A DNA stretch of 64,000 bases from Nonomuraea gerenzanensis (GTDB lineage: Bacteria; Actinomycetota; Actinomycetes; Streptosporangiales; Streptosporangiaceae). The notes beneath the pieces are model-generated. The model was not told the DNA's origin. It saw nothing but the letters and a program-made list of their open reading frames with translations, and made no database searches. This document shows positions 44,205-53,317 of this stretch, in pieces. The first letter of the stretch is position 1. Each line of letters opens with the position of its first letter. Position numbers and translations under genes: made by a program. Location: assembly GCF_020215645.1 (NCBI RefSeq), contig NZ_CP084058.1, forward strand, positions 4,092,001-4,156,000. Reading direction: 5' to 3'.

Positions 44205-45164
44205 GTGCACTCGCTGGAGGACTACGCCCGTGGTGTGAGGGCGGGCTCCCGTACCTGGATCGCCCGCGCGATCACGCTGGTCGAGTCGACCAGGCCCGAC
44301 CACCACGCGCTCGCGCAACGGCTCCTCGTGGAGCTGACCCCGCTGTCCGGGCGGGCCTGCCGGGTCGGCGTGTCGGGGGTGCCGGGTGTGGGCAAGTCCA
44401 CGTTCATCGACGCGCTGGGCACGCGGCTGACGGCCGCGGGTCACCGGGTCGCCGTGCTGGCCGTGGACCCCTCCTCGACCAGGACGGGCGGCAGCATCCT
44501 CGGCGACAAGACCCGCATGGCGCGGCTGGCCACCGACCCGGCCGCGTTCATCCGCCCCTCGCCCACCTCCGGCACGCTCGGCGGCGTGGCCAAGGCCACC
44601 AGGGAGGCCATGGTCGTGGTGGAGGCGGCCAACTTCGACGTCGTGCTGGTGGAGACCGTCGGCGTGGGCCAGTCGGAGACCGCGGTGGCCGACATGGTGG
44701 ACACGTTCCTGCTGCTCACGCTGGCCCGCACCGGCGACCAGCTCCAGGGGATCAAGAAGGGCGTGCTTGAGCTGGCCGACGTCATCGCCGTCAACAAGGC
44801 CGACGGCGAGTACGAGCTGCCGGCCAGGAAGGCGGCCCGCGAGCTGGCGGGGGCGCTGCGCCTGCTGCGCTCCGACTCGACCCCGCCACCCGTGCTGACC
44901 TGCAGCGGGCTCAGCGGCGACGGGCTGGACGAGCTGTGGCGGCGGGTGCTGGCCCACCAGGACGCGATCGACCTGCCGGCCAGGCGGCGGCGCCAGCAGG
45001 TGCGCTGGACGTGGGCGCTGGTCCAGGACCGGCTCCTGGCGGAGTTGCGCGACGACCCGGGGGTCGCGGCGGTCACCGAGGAGGTCGAGCGCGAGGTGCT
45101 CGCGGGAGAGCTCACACCGGCCCTCGCGGCAGAAAAAATTCTGTCCGTGTTCAAGCGGCTTTGA
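44205..45164 (+). CDS. meaB: Methylmalonyl-CoA mutase-associated GTPase
   Basis: 319 residues of the MeaB/ArgK G3E-type GTPases. Walker A GVPGVGKST at 58-66, ILGDKTRM switch region, VETVGVGQSE (Walker B/switch) and the NKAD base motif are all present. MeaB protects methylmalonyl-CoA mutase from inactivation and gates cofactor loading, which fits its position near mutAB. GTG 44205 has AAAGGGG ~11 bases upstream. It has its own promoter region rather than following mutB directly. Confidence 0.95.
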   Translation: MHSLEDYARGVRAGSRTWIARAITLVESTRPDHHALAQRLLVELTPLSGRACRVGVSGVPGVGKSTFIDALGTRLTAAGHRVAVLAVDPSSTRTGGSILGDKTRMARLATDPAAFIRPSPTSGTLGGVAKATREAMVVVEAANFDVVLVETVGVGQSETAVADMVDTFLLLTLARTGDQLQGIKKGVLELADVIAVNKADGEYELPARKAARELAGALRLLRSDSTPPPVLTCSGLSGDGLDELWRRVLAHQDAIDLPARRRRQQVRWTWALVQDRLLAELRDDPGVAAVTEEVEREVLAGELTPALAAEKILSVFKRL

Positions 45165-45330
45165 CCTAGGTTGGGACCCCGTCAAGCCCCATCTGGAAAC
45201 GGAACAGGTACTCCCCGGGTGGAGATACATCCCCCTGGGTTGAGAAAACCCCCTCTCCCCGGAGGCCGCCGAACCGAGCGGATGCGTGATGCATGTCACG
45301 ATGTCGCGCAACCGACTGGGGAGGGCTCAT

Positions 45331-47688
45331 ATGGGTGCGGAATCGATGCTGCCCGTCAGGGTGACGCAGGCACTTGAGGAGTACGGCCGCCTCCTGGGCG
45401 AGCACGGGATCACCTGGGGGGAGCCGGAGATCCCTTACGTGAAGTTCTTCGCCAGGCGCCGGGTGCTGCCGCCCGCGTTGTTCGACCGGTTCTGGCGGCT
45501 CGTCATGGAGGCGGTGGCCCAGAGCCACCCGGACGAGCCGCAGGACCAGATGGCCGCCCGGCTGGCCGAGCCCGACTACGACCGCGTGCTGCGCGACACG
45601 CTCGACGGCGAGCTGCCGGGTCACCTCGTCGCCGTGCGGATCGAGCCGGAGGGCGTCTCGCTGCAGGGGGCGCCGCGCACGGTCCTGCTGCCCCTGGACC
45701 CGCCCACCGCGCCGCCCACCCCGCCGCCCACCGTGCCGCCCGCCGCGCCGCGCACCCAGCCGCCCGCAGGCGATGCGCACCGGGGCGGTGGCAGGTCCGT
45801 TAGGCGCTGGAGCGGAAACGCGCCGTTCGTCGTGCTGCCGGGCGGCGCGCACGCCGCGGAGCAGGGCGGGGCCGCCGCACCGCTCGCCGGGGAAGCACTC
45901 GCGGGGGAAGCACTCGCGCCCGCCGCGCCGTCCCAGGGCGAAGGACCCGCGCCGTTCCCGGGGGAGGGGCTCATGCCCTCCGTGCCGCTCCCCGGGCGCG
46001 GCGAGGAGCGGATCTCGCTGCTCATCGACTCCAGCCGCGACACCCCCTGCCTGGTCAGCGTGGACGAGACGCAGCGCCTGCTCCCCCCGAACGGCGCCTG
46101 GCTGGTCGAGGTGGACGAGGACAGCATGATCATCGTCGACGGCGAGCGCGTCCGCCTGGACACGCTGCAGCGCCCCATCCCGTCGGCCGTGCTGCGCCTG
46201 GTGGCCGGCGTGCCCTGCCGGTGGAGCGTGGTGGCGGGCGACGGCAGCGGCTGGTTCCCGCCGGACGTCCCGCACCGCTACGACTACCACGGCCGCCCCT
46301 ACTTCCACGGCGACGACCTGCGCGTCCAGGTGCCCTGCCTGGCCCTGACGATCACCGCCGCCCGCGGCATGGAGCACGACGAGGCCACGACCCGGCTCGT
46401 CCCGCGCCCGAGCGGCGAGCACCTGATCGAGCTGACCCCCACACGCCTGTACGACGCCGCCGCCCGCGGCTGGTACGGCGGCGACCTGCACGTGCACCTC
46501 AACTGGGCGGGCGACCTGGTGGCCGTGCCCGCCGACGCGGCCGCCGCCCAGCACGGCGAGGACCTGCACGTGCTCAACCTGCTGGCGGGCAACGTCTCCG
46601 GCCGGCGCGTCTACGACAGGGAGGCGCTGGAGCACTGGACGGGCCGGGACCTGCCCTGGTCCGACGCCACCCACCTGGCCAGGATGGGCGTGGAGTACCG
46701 CAACGACCTGCTCGGCCACATCTACGCCTTCGCGCCCCGCTCGGCCCCCGGCCGCTACCACACCGGCTTCGACGGCGACGCCGACTGGCCGCCCAACGCC
46801 GACGGCCTGCGCGAGCTGCGCGGCCTGGGGGCGCTCGTCGGCTACAGCCACCCGTTCCGCACGCCCATCGGCGACGGCGACCCGCCCAAGGGCATCGTCT
46901 CGCCCGTCCCCCGCAACTGCGCCGCCCGCGAGCTGGTCGCCGACGCCGCGCTCGGGCTCGTGGACAGCCTGGACGTGCTCACCCACGCCTCGATCCCGGC
47001 CACGGCGTCGGTGTACCGGCGGCTGCTCGGCGCTGGCAACCGGCTGGCCGTGACGGCGGGCACGGACGCGATGATCTCCTTCACCCGCTCCGACAACCAG
47101 TCGAACCCGCCCGGCTGGGCCCGCGTCTACGCCAAGATCGAGGGCGAGCTGACCGCCAGGTCGTTCGCGACGGCCGTGCGCGCGGGCCGCACGTTCGCCA
47201 CCACCGGCCCCTGGCTGGAGCTGTCGGTGGACGGCAACGGCCCCGGCCACGTGCTGCACGCCGAGCCCGGGCAGCGGATCAGCGTCACGGCCAGCGCCAT
47301 CGGCCCCGAGGTGGCCGCCGTGCGGATCCGCACCGCCGAGGGCGTGCGGGCGGGGGCCGAGCGGCTGCCCGCCGCCGGGCGCGACCTGCTGACCGTGACG
47401 GCCGAGCTGCGCGTGGACGCGCCCACGTACGTGGTGGCCGAGGTCCTGTGCGACCCGCACCCCCGCACCCTCACCGCGACCGGCTACGCCTTGACCAGCC
47501 CCGTGTACGTGGACGTGGACGGCAAGCAGGTCGCCAGGCGGGAGGACGTGCGCTGGTGCCTGGAATGGCTCGACGGGCTGGAGAACCTCATCAGGCAGCA
47601 CGGCCGCCTGGCCAGCCCCTACCAGTTCGGCGACCACATGTCGCTGCTGCAGCAGGCCAGGGCCGTGTACCACGGACGGCTGAGCTGA
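45331..47688 (+). CDS. CehA/McbA family metallohydrolase
   Basis: 785 residues from ATG 45331, with GGGGAGGG 6-7 bases upstream; earlier ATGs at 45286 and 45289 have no ribosome site. The C-terminal half is a PHP-type metal-dependent hydrolase: GGDLHVHLNW (near residue 386), HLARMGVEYRN, GALVGYSHPF and VTAGTDAMISF (near 576). The N-terminal part has a Pro/Ala-rich variable insert (~130-230). CehA and McbA hydrolyse carbamates such as carbaryl, but relatives with N-terminal extensions have unknown substrates. It forms a tight pair with the next gene, 4 bases away. Confidence 0.85.
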   Translation: MGAESMLPVRVTQALEEYGRLLGEHGITWGEPEIPYVKFFARRRVLPPALFDRFWRLVMEAVAQSHPDEPQDQMAARLAEPDYDRVLRDTLDGELPGHLVAVRIEPEGVSLQGAPRTVLLPLDPPTAPPTPPPTVPPAAPRTQPPAGDAHRGGGRSVRRWSGNAPFVVLPGGAHAAEQGGAAAPLAGEALAGEALAPAAPSQGEGPAPFPGEGLMPSVPLPGRGEERISLLIDSSRDTPCLVSVDETQRLLPPNGAWLVEVDEDSMIIVDGERVRLDTLQRPIPSAVLRLVAGVPCRWSVVAGDGSGWFPPDVPHRYDYHGRPYFHGDDLRVQVPCLALTITAARGMEHDEATTRLVPRPSGEHLIELTPTRLYDAAARGWYGGDLHVHLNWAGDLVAVPADAAAAQHGEDLHVLNLLAGNVSGRRVYDREALEHWTGRDLPWSDATHLARMGVEYRNDLLGHIYAFAPRSAPGRYHTGFDGDADWPPNADGLRELRGLGALVGYSHPFRTPIGDGDPPKGIVSPVPRNCAARELVADAALGLVDSLDVLTHASIPATASVYRRLLGAGNRLAVTAGTDAMISFTRSDNQSNPPGWARVYAKIEGELTARSFATAVRAGRTFATTGPWLELSVDGNGPGHVLHAEPGQRISVTASAIGPEVAAVRIRTAEGVRAGAERLPAAGRDLLTVTAELRVDAPTYVVAEVLCDPHPRTLTATGYALTSPVYVDVDGKQVARREDVRWCLEWLDGLENLIRQHGRLASPYQFGDHMSLLQQARAVYHGRLS

Positions 47689-47692
47689 CCCG

Positions 47693-48634
47693 GTGGACGT
47701 CAAGGCGCTGCTGCACGCCCATCCCGAGTGGCTCGCCCACCTGGAGTCCCTCGACGGCCCCGACCTCGTCCTGCCCGCCGACCCCACCGCGGAGCTGCTG
47801 CGCCTGACGGTCCCGCACGAGGACCTCGGCGCGGTCCTCGCCGCCCGGCCCGAGCCGGGCGGGCAGCGGTGGTGGCTGACCGAGCGGTGCGTGCGCTCGC
47901 TGGTGTCCGCGATGGGCGCCCTGGACGGCCCGCCGTTCTTCCAGCCGCTGCCCGAGCTGGGGCCGTACTTCTACGTGTACGTCTTCCTCGGCGCGCTGCC
48001 GCACACCCTGGCCTACCACCGGGAGCTGGGCATCGCACCGGAGGTGTCCTGGGCGACCCTCACCGACGTGGGGCGCTCCATGGCCGTGCACCGCAAGCGC
48101 TACGGCCAAGCCGGGGTGCACGCACCGTACTGGCTGATGCTGCACGCCACGGGCGTCCTCTACGCGCTGGGGCGGCTGCAGTTCAACCGCGACACGCTGA
48201 GCCCGAGCGTCGGCGCGGCCGTCCTGGCGTCGGGGCTGCCGTCGGGGCCGGGGGCGCCGTCGCTGGGGGTGCACGTCCCCGACTTCCTCGGGCCGCTGTC
48301 ACCGGCGGCCTGCGACGCGTCGTTCGCGCTGGCCCGCGAGTTCTTCCCGCGGCACTTCCCCGGCGAGCCGGTGCGGGTGATGACGTGCGGGTCGTGGCTG
48401 CTGGACGACCAGTTGCGCGCGTACCTGCCGGCCGGTGGCAACATCCTGGCCTTCCAGCGGCGCTTCCGCCTGCTGGAGCGCTTCGACGAGGGCGACGTGC
48501 TGGGCTTCGTCCATGGCGAGCACGCCGCGGACCCGGCCGCCCTGCCCCGGCGCACGCGGCTGGAGCGGGCCATCGCCGACCACCTGGCCGCCGGCGGCAC
48601 CTGGTACGGCCGCGTCGGCTGGCTCCCCTTCTGA
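47693..48634 (+). CDS. NAT-like acyltransferase-domain protein
   Basis: 313 residues of the family annotated as acyltransferase-domain proteins, with an N-terminal helical part and a C-terminal GNAT-like fold. Recognisable stretches are LGVHVPDFLGPLSP and VRVMTCGSWLLDDQLRAYL, which recur in actinomycete members usually found beside CehA/McbA-type hydrolases. GTG 47693 lies 4 bases after the hydrolase stop, so the two are co-translated and may act on one compound. The substrate is unknown. Confidence 0.75.
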   Translation: MDVKALLHAHPEWLAHLESLDGPDLVLPADPTAELLRLTVPHEDLGAVLAARPEPGGQRWWLTERCVRSLVSAMGALDGPPFFQPLPELGPYFYVYVFLGALPHTLAYHRELGIAPEVSWATLTDVGRSMAVHRKRYGQAGVHAPYWLMLHATGVLYALGRLQFNRDTLSPSVGAAVLASGLPSGPGAPSLGVHVPDFLGPLSPAACDASFALAREFFPRHFPGEPVRVMTCGSWLLDDQLRAYLPAGGNILAFQRRFRLLERFDEGDVLGFVHGEHAADPAALPRRTRLERAIADHLAAGGTWYGRVGWLPF

Positions 48635-48639
48635 TTCGG

Positions 48640-48695
48640 CCGGTCAGCTGGAAATCTGACCGGTCGGCCAACTGGATGTCCGCATGTGCTAGGTT
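48640..48695 (+). promoter_or_regulatory. Candidate TetR operator and promoter
   Basis: CCGGTCAG (48640-48647) and CTGACCGG (48656-48663) are a perfect 8-base inverted repeat with an 8-base spacer, and further GGTCGGCC and GGTCAG half-site-like copies follow. TAGGTT (48690-48695) lies 6 bases before the TetR ATG at 48702, giving a probable leaderless transcript. The palindrome sits just upstream of the expected -35, as for an autoregulatory operator. Confidence 0.55.
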
Positions 48696-48701
48696 TTGGC
48701 C

Positions 48702-49322
48702 ATGCGGTCAGAAAATGAGCCAGCCGGCCAGAAAGGGCGCTCGTTCATCGAGGAGGCCAGGCGGGCGCAGATCATGGCGTCCACCGTCGAGGTCATCGCC
48801 GAGGTCGGGTTCGCCCAGGCGTCGCTGGCCCGGATCGCCCAGCACGCGGGCATCAGCAAGGGCGTCATCTCCTATCACTTCGCCGGCAAGGACGAGCTGA
48901 TGGAGCAGGTGGTGGAGCACACCTACAAGGCCATCGCCGAGCACGTCATGGCCAAGATGGAGGGCCTGACGAGCGCGACCGAGCTGCTCAGGACGCACAT
49001 CACGGCGGTCGCCGAGCACATGCGCGGCCACCGCAGCCAGATCAGGGCCCTCGGCGAGATCTTCGGCAACCTCAGGACCGCCGACGGCAAGCCCCGCTAC
49101 GGGATGCACACCAACGAGGAGCTCTACCAGGGGATGGAGTACGTCTACCGGCTGGGCCAGTCGACCGGGGAGTTCCGCCGGTTCGACCCGCGCGTCATGG
49201 CCGTCACCCAGCAGGCGGCCGTCGACCACATGTTCGCCTACTGGATCACCCATCCGGACCACGACCTCGAAGCACACGCCACCGAACTCGCCGACCTGAT
49301 GGAAAGGGCGTGCCGCGCATGA
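48702..49322 (+). CDS. TetR-family transcriptional regulator
   Basis: 206 residues. The N-terminal helix-turn-helix reads IMASTVEVIAEVGFAQASL, then IAQHAGISKGVISYHFAGKDEL; the C-terminal ~140 residues form the ligand-binding domain. It probably represses its own operon by way of the palindrome at 48640-48663. ATG 48702 is chosen over TTG 48696 because of the promoter spacing. The stop overlaps the acyltransferase start as ATGA, so the membrane enzyme is the likely target gene. Confidence 0.9.
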   Translation: MRSENEPAGQKGRSFIEEARRAQIMASTVEVIAEVGFAQASLARIAQHAGISKGVISYHFAGKDELMEQVVEHTYKAIAEHVMAKMEGLTSATELLRTHITAVAEHMRGHRSQIRALGEIFGNLRTADGKPRYGMHTNEELYQGMEYVYRLGQSTGEFRRFDPRVMAVTQQAAVDHMFAYWITHPDHDLEAHATELADLMERACRA

Positions 49323-50392
49323 AGACACAGACCAGATCCAGGCTCTACGCGATCGACAACCTGCGGATCTTACTGACCGCGCTGGTCGTGGCCCACCATG
49401 CCGCGATCACCTACGGCAACATCCCCCTGTGGTACTACGTCGAGCCCGCCAAGGACCCCTCCGGCATCGCGCTCGACATGCTGGTCGTCACGGACCAGGC
49501 GTTCTTCATGGGATTCTTCTTCCTGCTGTCCGGCCTGTTCACCCCGGGCTCCTACGACCGCAAGGGCGCCCGCGTGTTCGTGCGCGACCGGCTCGTCCGG
49601 CTCGGCATCCCGCTGCTGGTCTACCTCCTGCTGCTGCGGCCGCTGGCAGGCATCGGCGGCGTGCTCGGCCGCGGTGACATGCCCTTCTGGGAGTACTACC
49701 TGCGCTCCTGGGACCCGGGGCCCATGTGGTTCGTCGAGGTGCTGATCGTGCTGGCGCTGGCGTACGCGGGCTGGCGGGCCCTGCGACCGCCGCTCGACCA
49801 GCGTCCCACCGTGCTGAGCGGGCGGGCGATCGCGCTCTTCGTCGTGGGGCTGGCGGCGGCCACGTTCCTGTGGCGGCTGGTGGTGCCGACCACCAGCTAC
49901 TGGCCGATCGTCGGGCTGCCGACGCCGTACTTCCTGCCGCAGTACGTGGCCATGTTCGTGGTCGGCTGCGTGGCCTTCAGGCGCGGCTGGTTCGAGTCGC
50001 TGCCCGCGCGGGCGGCAGCGCGCGGTTTCATCGTGGCGGGCGTGGCCACCCCGGTGCTGCTGGTGCCGGCCCTCCTCACCACGGGGACGCTGTCGGTGGC
50101 GCTGATGGCCGCCTGGGAGTCCGCGTTCGCGGTCGGCATGATCATCGGCTTCACCGTGTGGTTCAGGGAGCGGCACGCCACGCAGGGGCCGCGCGGCCGG
50201 TTCCTGGCCGAGCACGCCTTCACCGTCTACATCATCCACCCGCTCGTGCTGGTGGGGCTGGGCTGGGCGCTGAGCTGGCTGGAGACCATCGCGATCGTGA
50301 AGTTCGCGGTCATGCTGCTGCTCGCGCTGCCGCTGTGCTGGTGGGTGGCCTACCTGGTGCGGTCGCTGCCGGGGGCCAAGCGGGTGCTCTGA
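49319..50392 (+). CDS. Acyltransferase family 3 membrane protein
   Basis: 357 residues with about ten membrane helices and the OafA/YrhL-type N-terminal signature RLYAIDNLRILLTALVVAHHAAI. It would move acyl groups to an extracytoplasmic acceptor such as a sugar or lipid. ATG 49319 is coupled to the TetR stop; GGAAAGGG lies ~10 bases upstream. Its 3' end overlaps the convergent thioesterase gene by 43 bases. Confidence 0.9.
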   Translation: MKTQTRSRLYAIDNLRILLTALVVAHHAAITYGNIPLWYYVEPAKDPSGIALDMLVVTDQAFFMGFFFLLSGLFTPGSYDRKGARVFVRDRLVRLGIPLLVYLLLLRPLAGIGGVLGRGDMPFWEYYLRSWDPGPMWFVEVLIVLALAYAGWRALRPPLDQRPTVLSGRAIALFVVGLAAATFLWRLVVPTTSYWPIVGLPTPYFLPQYVAMFVVGCVAFRRGWFESLPARAAARGFIVAGVATPVLLVPALLTTGTLSVALMAAWESAFAVGMIIGFTVWFRERHATQGPRGRFLAEHAFTVYIIHPLVLVGLGWALSWLETIAIVKFAVMLLLALPLCWWVAYLVRSLPGAKRVL

Positions 50393-50751
50393 ACGAGCAT
50401 GTCCGGCAGTGGGGAGGGCCGGCCGTCGCGGACGCACACGTACGTGACCGTGCCGACCGCCACCAGCTCCTCCCCGCGCCGCATCGTGAACGTCATCGTG
50501 ATCGAGGTGGAGCCGATCCTGGCCGGCACGCTCTCCACCGCCAGCACGTCGCCGAGCCGGGCGGGCGCGTGGTGCTCGCAGCCGCTGACCTTGACCACCA
50601 GGTCGGCGCCCTGCTCCCGGAGCCGCTCGTAGCCGCCCCTGGCGCCGAGCCAGTCGAGGAAGGCGTCCTCGAAGTGCTCGTAGTAGCGGATCGCGTGCAT
50701 CATGGACTGCGCGTCGCAGTGCCGCGGGCGTATCGGTAAGTGGGAGATCAC
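50350..50751 (-). CDS. 4HBT-type acyl-CoA thioesterase
   Basis: 133 residues with a single hotdog fold. The active-site region is CDAQSMMHAIRYYEHFEDA, with the Asp expected of 4-hydroxybenzoyl-CoA-type thioesterases, and SITMTFTMRRGEELVAVGTVTYV forms the central strands. It would hydrolyse acyl- or aryl-CoA. It lies 40 bases downstream of the acyl-CoA ligase gene on the same strand, so the two opposing activities may be co-expressed. The GTG start at 50751 is in the ligase-facing gap... the ligase gene lies to its right and ends at 50792. Confidence 0.85.
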   Translation of the reverse strand: MISHLPIRPRHCDAQSMMHAIRYYEHFEDAFLDWLGARGGYERLREQGADLVVKVSGCEHHAPARLGDVLAVESVPARIGSTSITMTFTMRRGEELVAVGTVTYVCVRDGRPSPLPDMLVQSTRLAPGSDRTR

Positions 50752-50791
50752 GTCAGAAACCCTACGCGAGGCGCCGATCGCCCGGCCCCGG

Positions 50792-52546
50792 TCAGTCGTA
50801 GAAGGAGTCGAGGGTCGGGCCGTGCCGCTCCTCGACCGCCTTGCGCTTGATCTTGAGGCTGGGCGTCAGCTCGCCCGTCTCCACCGAGAAGTCCTCCGCC
50901 AGGATCGCGAACTTCTTGACCGTGGCGTAGCTGGCCTCACCGGCGTTCACCTGCTTGATCGCCTGCTCGACCTCGGCGCGCATGCGGGGGTGCTCCCGCA
51001 GTTCCTCGGCGTCCTCGGGCAGCGACTCGGCCCGCGCCCACGGCTTGACCACGTCCATGTCCAGGGTGACCAGCGCCGTGACGTAGTTGCGCCGGTCGCC
51101 GTGCACGAACACGTGCGAGACGAACGGGCAGGCCGCCTTGATCCGGCCCTCCAGGTACGTGGGCGCGACGTACTTGCCGCCCGAGGTCTTGATCAGCTCC
51201 TTCTTGCGGTCGGTGATGCGCAGCCGACCGGCCTCGTCCAGCTCGCCGATGTCGCCCGTGTGCAGCCAGCCGTCCTCCAGCGCCTCGGCCGTCTCCTCGG
51301 GCAGGCCGTGGTAGCCGCGCATGATGCCGCGCCCGCCGATGAGGATCTCGCCGTCGTCGGCGATGCGCACCTCGGTGCCCGGCAGCGGCCGGCCGACCGT
51401 GCCGAACCGCACCGACTCCGGCCGGTTGAGGAAGCTGCCGGCCGACGACTCCGTCAGCCCGTACCCTTCGAGGATCGTCAGGCCGGCCGCGTCGAAGAAC
51501 TCGGCGACCTCCTGGTTGAGCGGGGCCGCGCCGGAGATGAAGAAGCGGATCCGGCCGCCGAACCGCTCGCGCAGCTTGGCGAAGACCAGCCGGTCGGCCA
51601 CGGCGTACTCGGCGCGGGTGGTCGCCGGGATCGCGGCGCCGCGCTGCCTGGCCCTGACGACCCGCTGGCCGGTCCTGCGGGCCCAGCCGAAGATGCGCAG
51701 CTTGAGGCCGCCCTCGCGCTGCATGTTCGCCACGACCGTGTTGTGGATCTTCTCGAAGATGCGCGGCGCGGCGGCCATGACGGTCGGCTTGACCACGCCG
51801 AGGTTGTCGGCGATCTTGTCCAGGCGGCCGTCGATCGCGGTCGGCACGCCGATGTCGATCATGACCACCTCCAGCAGCTTGCCGAAGGAGTGCGACAGCG
51901 GCAGCCACAGGAAGTGCAGGTCGTCGGGGGAGATCAGATCGATCTCGCGCACCGCGCCGGCCGCGTAGAGCCAGTTGTCGTGGGTCAGCTCCACGCCCTT
52001 GGGGCGGCCGGTGGTGCCGGAGGTGTAGATCAGGGTCGCCAGGTCGTCCTGGGCGATGGCGTCCACCATCGCGTCGTAGTCGCCGTCGCCGCCGCTCAGC
52101 GAGTCGAGGGTGATCACCCAGCCGTCGTCGGCGGCCGAGCCGTCGATGACGATCACGTGTGTGACGTCGGGGATCTCCTTCTGCACGGACCTGAGCTTGG
52201 CCACCTGCTCGTCGTTCTCGGCGATGACGAGCGTGCTGCCCGAGTCGGTGATGACGAAGGCGGACTCGGCGGCCGTGTTCGACGGGTAGATCGTGGTCGT
52301 GGCCGCCCCTGTCGCCAGCACCGCCAGGTCGCAGATGATCCATTCGAGGCGGGTGGAGCAGAGGATCGACACGCGGGTGCCCGGCTGGGCGCCCAGGCCC
52401 GACAGTGCCAGGGCCAGGCCGCGTACCCGCTCGCCTACCTCCCGCCATGACAACGAGGTCCACTCGCCGTCCGAAGGCACACGGTAGGCCTCGGCGTCGG
52501 GGGTCGCCGCGATCCGGTCGCGCAACAGGGAGGGAATGCTGGACAT
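50792..52546 (-). CDS. Long-chain fatty-acyl-CoA ligase (FadD15-like)
   Basis: 584 residues of the ANL adenylating superfamily. The AMP motif is LIYTSGTTGRPKG, followed by EGYGLTESSAG, DGWLHTGDIGEL and TDRKKELIKTSGGK with the catalytic Lys region. It activates long-chain fatty acids as CoA thioesters. ATG 52546 has AGGAGG 6 bases upstream; the same frame stays open upstream but only as antisense shadow of the CGNR gene. Followed on the same strand by the thioesterase gene. Confidence 0.93.
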   Translation of the reverse strand: MSSIPSLLRDRIAATPDAEAYRVPSDGEWTSLSWREVGERVRGLALALSGLGAQPGTRVSILCSTRLEWIICDLAVLATGAATTTIYPSNTAAESAFVITDSGSTLVIAENDEQVAKLRSVQKEIPDVTHVIVIDGSAADDGWVITLDSLSGGDGDYDAMVDAIAQDDLATLIYTSGTTGRPKGVELTHDNWLYAAGAVREIDLISPDDLHFLWLPLSHSFGKLLEVVMIDIGVPTAIDGRLDKIADNLGVVKPTVMAAAPRIFEKIHNTVVANMQREGGLKLRIFGWARRTGQRVVRARQRGAAIPATTRAEYAVADRLVFAKLRERFGGRIRFFISGAAPLNQEVAEFFDAAGLTILEGYGLTESSAGSFLNRPESVRFGTVGRPLPGTEVRIADDGEILIGGRGIMRGYHGLPEETAEALEDGWLHTGDIGELDEAGRLRITDRKKELIKTSGGKYVAPTYLEGRIKAACPFVSHVFVHGDRRNYVTALVTLDMDVVKPWARAESLPEDAEELREHPRMRAEVEQAIKQVNAGEASYATVKKFAILAEDFSVETGELTPSLKIKRKAVEERHGPTLDSFYD

Positions 52547-52596
52547 GCCTGACCTCCTGGGGGGTGTAGGCCCGACTCTAGGACGAGCGCACCGTC

Positions 52597-52770
52597 TCAG
52601 TCGATGGTCATCTTCGATCGCGCGCCCGGCGTGGCGATGCCGACCAGCCGCGCGGTGCGTACCTCCCACGCGCCGCACCCGCACCTCAGGTACGACACCA
52701 CCCCCTCGGACGTGCGGTGGGAGGAGACGACGGTCATGGCGAAGGGGTCGTGCAGATCTCTGGAGTGCAT
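52597..52770 (-). CDS. Small Cys-containing protein of unknown function
   Basis: A 57-residue frame from ATG 52770. TSEGVVSYLRCGCGAWEVR contains a Cys-Gly-Cys pair suggesting a small zinc-ribbon half or a metal site, and similar short proteins beginning near MTVV (ATG 52737) seem to exist in related actinomycetes. It sits between the ligase gene and the divergent CGNR gene. Neither candidate start has a strong ribosome site. Expression is uncertain. Confidence 0.5.
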   Translation of the reverse strand: MHSRDLHDPFAMTVVSSHRTSEGVVSYLRCGCGAWEVRTARLVGIATPGARSKMTID

Positions 52771-52789
52771 GATTCCAACCTGCTGTAAT
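52761..52789 (+). promoter_or_regulatory. Probable leaderless promoter of the CGNR gene
   Basis: TGGAGT (52761-52766) and TGTAAT (52784-52789) are spaced by 17 bases; the ATG begins 7 bases after the -10 box, so transcription would start at the start codon. It overlaps the start of the divergent small gene. Confidence 0.5.
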
Positions 52790-52795
52790 GGCTTT

Positions 52796-53317
52796 ATGCA
52801 TTTCAACGCTTACGGCGGCAACGGGGCGGCCCTCGCGGCGGCGCTGGTCAACGCCACCGATTTCAGCCCCGAGGCGGTCGAGGCGATGCTGATCGAGCAC
52901 CGCATGGTGCGCACCGCCGTGACCGCCGGGCAGGCCGCGGAGCTGCGGGCGTGGGCGGCCAGGCTGGCGCCGGTGTTCGGCGAGCGGGACCAGGCGACGC
53001 AGATCAAGCTGGTCAACGAACTGCTCGACGGGACCACGGCCAAGCCGTACGTCAGCGCCCACGACGGCCGCGAGCCGCACCTGCACTTCTTCTCCGTGGA
53101 CGCCGACATCGTGGCCAGGGCGCGCGACACCACCTCGGGCGGGCTGGCGATGGCGCTGTCGTTCGCCGGGGGCGACCGGCTGGGGCGGTGCGACAGGGAC
53201 GGGTGCGAGATCGTCTACGTGGACACCTCGCGCAACGGGCGGCGCCGGTTCTGCTCGCCGGGCTGCGCGAACCGGGTGAACGTGGCGGCGCACCGCGCCC
53301 GGAACCTTGCCAGCTGA
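52796..53317 (+). CDS. CGNR zinc-finger (ABATE-type) regulator
   Basis: 173 residues. The N-terminal ABATE-like domain (ALAAALVNATDFSPEAVEAML) is followed by a C-terminal CGNR-type finger: GRCDRDGCEIVYVDTS with RRFCSPGCANRVNVAAHRA, in which the four Cys bind Zn and CANRVN replaces CGNR. Such proteins are putative stress-response transcription regulators. The mRNA is predicted to be leaderless. No operon partner follows closely. Confidence 0.88.
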   Translation: MHFNAYGGNGAALAAALVNATDFSPEAVEAMLIEHRMVRTAVTAGQAAELRAWAARLAPVFGERDQATQIKLVNELLDGTTAKPYVSAHDGREPHLHFFSVDADIVARARDTTSGGLAMALSFAGGDRLGRCDRDGCEIVYVDTSRNGRRRFCSPGCANRVNVAAHRARNLAS

